In this document: piece by piece, positions 22,200 through 64,000 of the stretch
How the letters are laid out: each line of letters begins with the position of its first letter
How positions within the stretch are numbered: position 1 is the first letter of the stretch
NCBI GenBank assembly: GCA_023362775.1
Contig: JALMGJ010000006.1
Location: forward strand, 16,762,001 to 16,826,000
DNA: 64,000 nt
DNA from: Charina bottae
Taxonomy: Eukaryota > Chordata > Lepidosauria > Squamata > Charinaidae
Direction: 5' to 3'
The notes under the pieces: generated by a model
What the model saw: the letters and a program-made list of their open reading frames with translations, nothing else
Told to the model about the DNA's origin: nothing
The model's database searches: none
Made by a program: the position numbers and the translations under genes

Positions 22200-23635
22200 T
22201 CTTTAATCCCCTTGTTTTTCTATACAGTTTTAATGCCAGCGCAATTCACACATTTTATTCAAAATTAATATTATTGCATTGTTTTTGCATATCTTGTGGA
22301 ACAGAAAATGCAAAGAGTTACTGATTCCCCTTTCAAAAGCAGAGACAGTGATTTATTTTTGCACTCAAATCACCCCAGATAAAGTTCTCCTTCAGTTATA
22401 ACCAGGAAGTGGAGAACTGTATCAAGTTGGACACTTTCAGGTGTGTATTCACTTGCTCACTCATTCACCCAGTCCTGCTCATTCGTTCACACATCTGCAA
22501 ATATACCTAGTACTATAAAGAATCCAAATCAATCATTCATATGTGCAAGATTATATCAAGTGCATTGCCTACTATCTTTAAATTATAAAACAACAACAAA
22601 AAAGGAAATTCTCATTACTTCAAATAAAATTACAAAGTCTGGTGTACATTATGGTTGGCAAAACTCCTAATATCATTAGCTTCTACCAAATGTCAGTGGA
22701 GGAAAACAAAAACAAAAAATAAACCAATGTTAAACATTTGTGAAGGTGAAAAACAAAAAGGCATGTGATTACAAAACTTTGTAAACACTCCATCCCTCTC
22801 CCTTAAAAAATAAAATACAATAAAATAAAGTATCCAAAAATAAAAATTGGAACATGCTTTCAAGAAAATATTAAATAGCAAGAACAAGGAGAGATCTACA
22901 TAAGCCCATCGCCACCTCTCTTAGAAATGGGCGGGTTGCCTGAACTCCTTTTGACAGAGCTGGCTTCGTGCTCTTGGAGCCACTGGCACAGCTAGCTGTC
23001 TTGAACTCTGTTTGGCAGAGAAGACTGCCTGAGCTCTGATTGGTTGGCAGAGAAAACTGCCTGGGAGTCTCTGCATTTCCATCAAGAAACATCTGCAATA
23101 TTGCCACCTGCATCTCCTATCTTGCAACTTCTGCTTCCTCCTCCTCCTCAGCAGTGTGTGGGATCTGTTGCAGAAGTCTATTCCGCTTGTAGATCAGAAG
23201 GGTCTTGGCTTTGTGGAGACAGTGAGGCTCATACAGAACATGTGCAAAATGATTCCTTTTTGTACAAGCAGAATTGAAAGACACCCGCTTGATACAGTGT
23301 CCTTTTGGCTACGGCCATCCACAGGAAGCTGAGGTTTTCCTTCGCATTCAGGAAGCAGCTGTTGTTCCTTGTGCAGGGACTGAAAAAAGAAGGGAGCTGA
23401 CCCACTGCCTTTTCCTTCTCCTAATTCTTCCTTCATGGACACACGCTGGGGTTGTATGTTCACTCCTGAAAAGCTCTTTTACACCACCCAACTCTGCAAT
23501 TCTTCCCGACAGAAATAAATGAAGAATGCTGTTCTGGTTACTCCAGGTCACGAGAACAGTGAGGCACTTCTGAAACAAACCCATTAGGAACATTGAAACA
23601 AATTAAAAAACCAGCATCGCTTTCAGCCTCAGCAA
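22200..23635 (-). other. CACNA1C: Probable CACNA1C 3' UTR
   Basis: No coding similarity below the stop codon. 22895-23635 is more GC-balanced than the flanking DNA and free of recognisable repeats, as expected for a conserved UTR. An AATAAA on the minus strand at 22254-22259 is one possible poly(A) signal, with others nearby. Mammalian CACNA1C 3' UTRs are several kb, so the true end may be lower. The end was not determined. Confidence 0.5.
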
Positions 23636-57223
<33,588 letters not shown>

Positions 57224-58933
57224 CTGGAACCCATTGGCACAGAGGGCAGTAGTTACAACAGCAGGCGAAGAAAACCCACCCTGGGCCACAGAAAATGCGA
57301 CTTCACAGGAAGAGCTCACTGCACTGTTCCCCTGTGTTACAGCCCCCCATCTTTTGCTACCCTAATCTGTTTTCTAAGTCCCTCAGGTTAGTCTATATTC
57401 CCCACATCCTTCTTCTCAATTCTCTGTGGTCCTTCAGGGGCATTTTAAAAATTACTCTCCTAATTTTAACAAGAATAACTTGCCAGGGGCCTTGCTAGTA
57501 GCGTGAAGCCACGTTTCGCCTACCCCATTGGTTGAAGGGTCATAACAAATAGCGAGGCAGAGCATTTGGGTGTGAAATTGTTTAGTCTGCGAAAATGTAG
57601 GCCTGCAGTTATGTTTTTCTCCACAATGTAATGAAATTATATTTCACAATATAATGAAATCAGTATAATGAAATCATAGAAGCGTAGCTGCAGTTTATAC
57701 TGTATCGGGGATTTAAGAAGGAATATCCCAGATACTTGGCTCACTTTTTAAAAACAAATATACTTTGTTGTTTGGTCGGGAGAAAGAACAACGGCTATCT
57801 GTACCCAAGATACTGTAAACAGATGCTGTTAGGTTGGTGTAAAAATATTACACATGCCAAATAGGATTCTTCCTCCCTTGTATTGAAAAAAAGTGACACC
57901 CCACATTTGGGGAGTTTGGAGGGAATGTTCAGTTAAATGAAATCCTGATGCTAAAGCAGTCTCTACAGAATGTGTTTCACTTTGTTGCACCACTATGAAA
58001 ACTCCTGACCCAAAAGGAGGTATGGAGCAACAACACAGCAAGACGCATGCAATCTAAACTGGGATAAGGGACCTAATGATGAATAGCCACATTTCTCTTC
58101 CCTGCAGAAATCCCACAAGAGTTGATGCATAAGTTGTACAGTACATGGAAGCAATATAATGCCTCAAGCTTGTTTTTATGGGGATTCTTCCTGCAAGGGA
58201 AAGTTCTAACTTTAAAATATGTTCACTTTATCTCTGATATACTTAATCTCGGCAACGTGAGGAACAATAGCTGTTTCAAAGTTTGCTTCTAAAAGAAATT
58301 CTTTTCAATGTGTACTGTATTATAACAAATAAATCCAGTTAGAAGGATCCAAGATGAGAAAGCACTAGTGCTTCTTGTATTTTTCTGTAGTTTCATACTG
58401 CATCTTCACTTGTTTTCCCTGTCCCCAATTTTATTTCTCATGACCCCTGGGTATTTCCCACAGCTTGTCCGCTGCCCTGATAATACAGTTATTTTGGCCT
58501 GCTGCTACTGTTTAATAGTTCCTAGAGTTTAAAATAGCCTTCCCCCCCCCCTTCCTAAGTGGCTTCTGATGTTCTCACAGCCTAGTCCCTTAGCATAGGA
58601 CTCCGCCATCCTATTCCCTCTGGGGCCTGTGACTAATATAAACATTCCTCTCATTGCAGTAAGCCAGGATAAGCCTGAATCAAGTGGGGTCAGCTAGTTT
58701 CCTGTGGCTTTTGTGAGAAGGCTCCCTACCAAGCAGACTGCTGGTAGGGAATTGGGAACTGGTATTCCCAAACCATACTAAGGTAGACTAGTGAAGGAGT
58801 TTTAGTACCCTAAAATATGGTCTAGTTTCTCCTACATATGCTGTAGAACACTGACAGATTTCAGAGGAAGTAATAGCACATTCTTATGCTCCTCAATCTT
58901 CCATGGCTGCAAAACCAATAGTTTGATGCTCGC

Positions 58934-59119
<186 letters not shown>

Positions 59120-60911
59120 GGAAACAGTGCAGATCACCCACCACCCGACAAACACAACTCCCAATTTGAGCTACTCACCACTTGTAGTGACCATGAGAGA
59201 ACAGGTCCTTTGATTTCCTGTTAAGGGTTTAACACTAGCTCTTCTACCTTGTTTGTATGTACAGTATGTGTCTGTGTGTATGTGTACAGAATTCAAATCA
59301 CTGAACAGTTTGCCATTTTCTGTTTTTTTCTGTATAGTTTATTTTATGTAAAATGCATCATTTCCCTTTTTTAAAATGAGGCATAATTAAGATACTGTGA
59401 TTCAAATCTATGTTTTGACTTCATTTAAAACCCATTTAGGCCTTTATTTTTGTAGGGTTTTTTTTCCAGCAGGCTTGCAGAACTCAATGACTAGTTTTGA
59501 TACTTAGAAATATTTTCTGAAATAGGCATGAAAATAATCCTGTTCTAGAATGAATTAATGCTTGCTGTTGAAGGTAGGCTATTCAGCTGAGAAAGAAAGG
59601 AAATGCTATGAGATATGCAGTTCCCAAGTCTGACAGCCAGCTTTGCTCAGGATATAGAATTTGCTGAATTAAGAAATGTAGTCAAGAAAAAGGACATTGA
59701 CTTATTTTTAAAGTGAACCAGCGTGGAGCTGGAGCTGAGGGAAAATATAATGTTCTTTAGACTCAATCCTTTTCTCACAAATTATTCCATTACTTTCACT
59801 TCCACTGAGTAGGGGACACTTTATGCCACTGTAACATTATTGAATTTGGTTAAGTGACTACAATTCTGGATGCTTCAACAGGGTGAATTGATTAGGGTGT
59901 GTGAGTGAACACTGTCATGGTCAGATTAGCTGGACAGATCTGTCCAGCAAAGGAGCTTGGCTGCAGAGCCTGCTTACAGAACTAGGATCGCCTGAGCATT
60001 ACCATTCCCTATGTTCTATTTGTGCCTATGGGTCTTCATTGTCTGATTATATTTTTGTATGAAAATATGAATATTAGCTTTGTTCTCAGTTTGAATTTAT
60101 TTTGCAAGCCAATCCAGTTGCTTCAAAGAGCTCATTATTTAACAAACAAGGAATCTGAAAAGGGTTCCAGTTCTCTCTTGGTAAAAATTCATTAGATGGT
60201 AGGACAACAGTTAACTTGATTGAAGAAAAACTCAAAGGTGCACAAGAAATACAAATCATGTGCAGAATAATCAATGACTCATGTCAACATCAGACTCTAC
60301 AAATGGATACACAACATGGAGGTTACATGCAGAGATAACTAGGCTATGTTTGGAGACAGAAACCTACGTAGTCAGGGTGGCAAGAGAATAAGCAATGTAT
60401 TAGGAGATTAAGGAGTGTCACAGAAGAAGATGGTTAGGTTTTTGTTTAGGAATACACAGGGAAAACAAAACATCACAGCAAGGGAGGAAGGGAATAGAGA
60501 AAAAAAAATAGGACCATAGAATAGTAAAGACACTACTGATTCTCTGGAATGCAATAGATCAAATTCAACCATGGTTAAAGAGCGTCCTCTTACTGAATTC
60601 AGCAGACTGCACGCTCATTCACCAACTTGTATTCATGGTGGTTATGAATTTTAATCCATTGTCTTACAGATATAGAGATAACTGAATCTACAAAAAAGAA
60701 ATTGTATAGCTGCCAATCTGATTTTATATTTATTTTTACAAACATGCATTCCTTCAGACTGCAAACCGATAGCTATTTCCTTGGAATAATGAATCATTGA
60801 CTCTAATTGTTTTAGGAGTACAACTGCACTAATTGAAGTGATAGAAATTTCCCTTGTCTAATCTATCTTCTTCCTCAGTATTTTAATATTAAGAGCACAA
60901 CCGTTAAAATA

Positions 60912-61198
60912 CAGTAAAACTTCAGTTCTCTGGACCTTCATTCAGCAGACTAAGGATGCAAGAGACAAAATTTTACTTCAGACTTAACCTCCACAATGAA
61001 CACATTCCACTGTTTCCAAAGCAGTCCAGACAATTGATATCATCTATGTCATTTGTGTGATTACCTAATTGACATTTTTATGTCATTTGCATCAATTAAC
61101 ATTAGTTACGTAATGATGCAAAGGGGATAAATGTCACTATGTAAATTCAGATTTAATGGACATTCCCTCCAATGGTCCATTAAATTGAGGTTTTACTG
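60912..61198. mobile_element. TA-flanked MITE
   Basis: 287 bp with TIRs starting CAGTAAAAC at the left and ending GTTTTACTG at the right, flanked by TA on each side (60910-60911 and 61199-61200). This is a mariner/pogo-type layout. Interior is non-coding. Confidence 0.7.
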
Positions 61199-61299
61199 TA
61201 TTTTTAAAAAATAATATCAGGGTCTCCATTTTCAATGCTGGGTTTTTCAATATTGAAATAAAGTTAAGATGCTTTCCTATATACAAGAAGTAAACAACT

Positions 61300-61395
61300 T
61301 CCACATGTTCTGGACTACAACTTCCACAATCCCTTGCCAGTGGCCATGCTAGCTAGGGGTTATGGGCCTTGACATTTAAACTATGTGGAGGATGC
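61300..61395. repeat. Dispersed hAT-like MITE fragment
   Basis: tctggactacaacttccaca, then cttgccagtggccatgctag, related to 56530-56690. Confidence 0.5.
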
Positions 61396-61965
61396 TACTA
61401 ATTTAGTAATTTGTGGAGTATTTGACAATAGTTAAGAGGACTTGATATAACAGTCCTTTTCTTATCTTTCCAACATGTAATGTTTCTGATGTCTTTAATA
61501 TGCCTGATTTCTATTACTAATGTATAGCATTCAATTTTGGTTACAATCCTATAAACACTGGAGACAGGTCCTATTGAACTCAATGAAATTTATTCCTGAC
61601 TAGAAATATACAGGATTAAATGCTTATTGTTAAAACTTTGGAGGCATATTGTATGGCCACATTTCAGATATTACTGTATTTCTAATATTAAAGCATACAT
61701 TTATATAGCACTCTTCAGGTGTAGCATCCATGTCTGCTGCCAACACTTCACCGTAGTCATCTGCCATATACTTGAGTGGCTTAATTTCTGTTATACTTTA
61801 TCATTCATGAATTTGTCTTATCCTTTTAAAAACCATACTTTTAAAAATATTGGCCATTTCCCCTTTCTGTGTAATTGTTGTTAGAGATAAACTGATAATC
61901 TTAGATGATATAAAGTATTTGAACTGTGAATATAGCTCAGATTACATTTTTGTAGTAATGAGTTA

Positions 61966-62116
61966 AGGTAAAGGTAAAGGTTCCCCCCGCACATTTGTGC
62001 AGTCGTGTCCGACTCTAGGGGCCGGTGCTCATCTCCGTTTGTTAGCCGAAGAGCCAGCGTTGTCCGAAGACGCTTCCGCGGTCATGTGGCCACATAACGT
62101 GCGCGGAACGCTGTTA
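61966..62116 (-). repeat. 5'-truncated Sauria SINE
   Basis: Only the 3' 150 bp remain: (CCTTTA)n tail, tRNA-unrelated body, ending at the aacagcg position. Flanked by direct repeats of agtaatgagtta on the two sides (about 61954-61965 and 62124-62135). It is in the large upstream CACNA1C intron. Confidence 0.88.
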
Positions 62117-62312
62117 TGAGTTATAGTAATGAGTTATTGAACATTAAAAAGAGAATAAACCTGCCCATTCATCACATTTTCATAAATGGAGAATTTTATG
62201 TATAGTCTGAAAAATGTATGTTCTGGATTTTTTTTATTATTGAGAATATAAACATGTGTTCTGTTTTTTTTTCCCACACAAGGTAATATTTCTTATAGTG
62301 AATGTATTAAAT

Positions 62313-62549
62313 GTACAGGTAGTCCTCATTTAGCAACTGCCTCATTTAGTGACCATTCATAGTTATGACAGTGATGAAAAAGTAACTTTTCTACCAATCC
62401 TTGCATTTATGACCTTTGCAGGTCTGTAAAGCAAAGGAAAGTTGAAGTAAGATCATAAGCACAGTCATAGTTTTACTTAGCAACTGCTTTGATTAGCGAC
62501 CCAGTTGCCGGTACCAATTGTGGTTGCTAAACGAGGACTACCTGTACAT
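62313..62549. mobile_element. Palindromic MITE, most complete family copy
   Basis: Ends are inverted: aatgtacaggtagtcctc at the left and gaggactacctgtacatt at the right, continuing into a less exact inverted pairing of ttagcaact-type blocks. About 235 bp, no coding. In a CACNA1C intron. Confidence 0.75.
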
Positions 62550-64000
62550 TCTTAACTGTCTGCTAAACTTGACTGAGCTGTACTTTTCAGATGCAGGATT
62601 TGTAAATATTGTTAGATTTTTTAAACACTAATAAACAATGAGATGAAGTACCACCTGCATTTGTGAAATGTCTATGAGAGAAGCACTTGCTAAAATGTTT
62701 GAGAGCCTTAGAATATCAATCATTGTCAAGGTTTTCAGCTTTTATGAGGATCTGATCCATTTGTCAAGCATTGTAATCACCAATGGATTAGTGTTATATT
62801 TTCTCCTGGTAAGAAGAAGCTACATATAATTGCAAAATTCAGTCTTTATAAAAATAAACACAATGCTTGGTTATGTTTCAGCATTCTAAACCACTATTGT
62901 TTCTGAAATTGCTCATGCAAATATATTATGGAGTGTGGACTGTGTGTGTGGAGATGAGTTCACATAATCTCTATGCATTAGAAATGGGTAAATTTCCCAT
63001 GTTGTCCCAAATGGAGCAGAAAGTGAATATATCAACATGTTTGTAAGAATGGAATGATACACTTTCTGTCTTCAAATGATATGCCTCATACCTACAACCA
63101 AGGCTTACAGAATAGCAGTTGCATAATCTTTCTGGAGAAGGTTTAGCCTTGGCTAACATAGTGAAACGATCAGGGATTCAGACAGTAAACTGATATTGTG
63201 TCAAAATCTAAAATATAAATTCCATACAAATGGGCTTTTCTTCAAAATAAAATAAAATATGGATCTTGTATAATGTCAGTACTTGGTAGCTCCAGTTAAA
63301 GTAGCAGATCTGCAAATTTAGCAAACTCTATTATCCATCTTTTGTTGAAATTTAATGCAAGTCAGGCTTCAGTTCAGAAATTAAGAATGTATCGCTGCAT
63401 TCCAGGCACCAGCCTTAGGCAGGCATCCTGGTTTCTCTTAATTTAAGATTGTCTGGAACTTGGCTATTGAGCATTGCTGTGTACCTTGTTATTGTATTAA
63501 TTATTTCACGACAGAAATCTTGCTAAGAGACGACAGTTTTCTTATATAATGTGCAACTGGTCTAGGTGTCTTTTTCCTTGCTTCTAAGAATTAGGTTACA
63601 AAGACAGAAATACAGAAAGTAGATTCTTGGAATCCTCCTTTGTGCAGATCTCCAGTATGTCTTGTCTTATGAAATTTGATCCTAAAACTCTATGAGAATC
63701 CATAACTAACAGAAACTTTGAGTCTTTGTCAAACTAATATGCTATCTATGAATTGATCCTTTTCAATTTTCTTGGCTATATTTGGAGTTCTGATTGTGAA
63801 TTTAAATTGTCACTTGCTTAATCTACTGCGTGAGACATAGAGGATTTTAATCAGACTTTCTCTGACTTCCACCAAGATTTTAAACAGATTCTTTATGATT
63901 CTTACCAAGTTTTTATGCACGGCATTCAGGATATTGTGGAAAATATGAGGTCTAAAATGTGTCATCTGGTTGGGGATGTTGTGGATGAAACTGAGGAATT

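Noticed and set aside
59178..59218. Minus-strand 39-bp segment bounded by aacag and gtgagt, a candidate Cav1.2 microexon
   Set aside because: The peptide does not resemble the known IVS3-S4 linker exon and the acceptor lacks a pyrimidine tract. The match is likely chance.

Overview
The window is vertebrate nuclear DNA, almost certainly from a squamate reptile (lizard or snake). The grounds are a multi-exon gene with GT-AG introns, AT-rich intergenic DNA, and a repeat set of Sauria-type tRNA SINEs with a (CCTTTA)n tail, CR1/L2 and L1 LINE fragments, a Tc1 DNA transposon and Penelope-like debris. The species cannot be fixed from sequence alone.

The main gene is the 3' half of CACNA1C (Cav1.2, the pore-forming L-type calcium channel subunit) on the minus strand. 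Sixteen coding exons lie between 57223 and 23636. They run from the IVS3-S4 linker and S4 voltage sensor through S5, the pore loop, S6, EF hand, pre-IQ/IQ, the long cytoplasmic tail and the stop codon. The exon lengths sum to 2460 nt, exactly 820 codons including the stop, with consistent phases and consensus splice sites throughout. Earlier exons lie beyond position 64000. The 3' UTR runs below 23636 to an undetermined poly(A) site.

Left of CACNA1C, roughly 4900-22000 is a gene-poor stretch of old repeats. It holds a structurally complete 1600-bp Tc1 element at 6770-8369 with an open 339-codon transposase and 199-bp terminal repeats. At 3850-4580 there is a CpG-rich island with GC boxes, an inverted CCAAT box and ETS-like sites. 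It contains a convincing first coding exon on the minus strand (4133-4243): a hydrophobic signal/anchor leader ending at a perfect donor. The gene could not be identified, and its later exons appear to lie left of the window. The island is flanked by two nearly identical 191/194-bp inverted copies of one sequence.

Within the CACNA1C introns are datable insertions: two 5'-truncated L1 copies with 17-bp and 21-bp target-site duplications (one carrying a nested SINE), several SINEs, an L2 reverse-transcriptase relic, palindromic MITEs, and a 241-bp Penelope-like fragment with a 13-bp duplication. That fragment contains a perfect 105-bp palindrome and a hammerhead-ribozyme-like core. No CRISPR array, bacterial operon or tRNA/rRNA gene was found. 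The novel-looking material is in the mobile elements and in the unidentified first exon.
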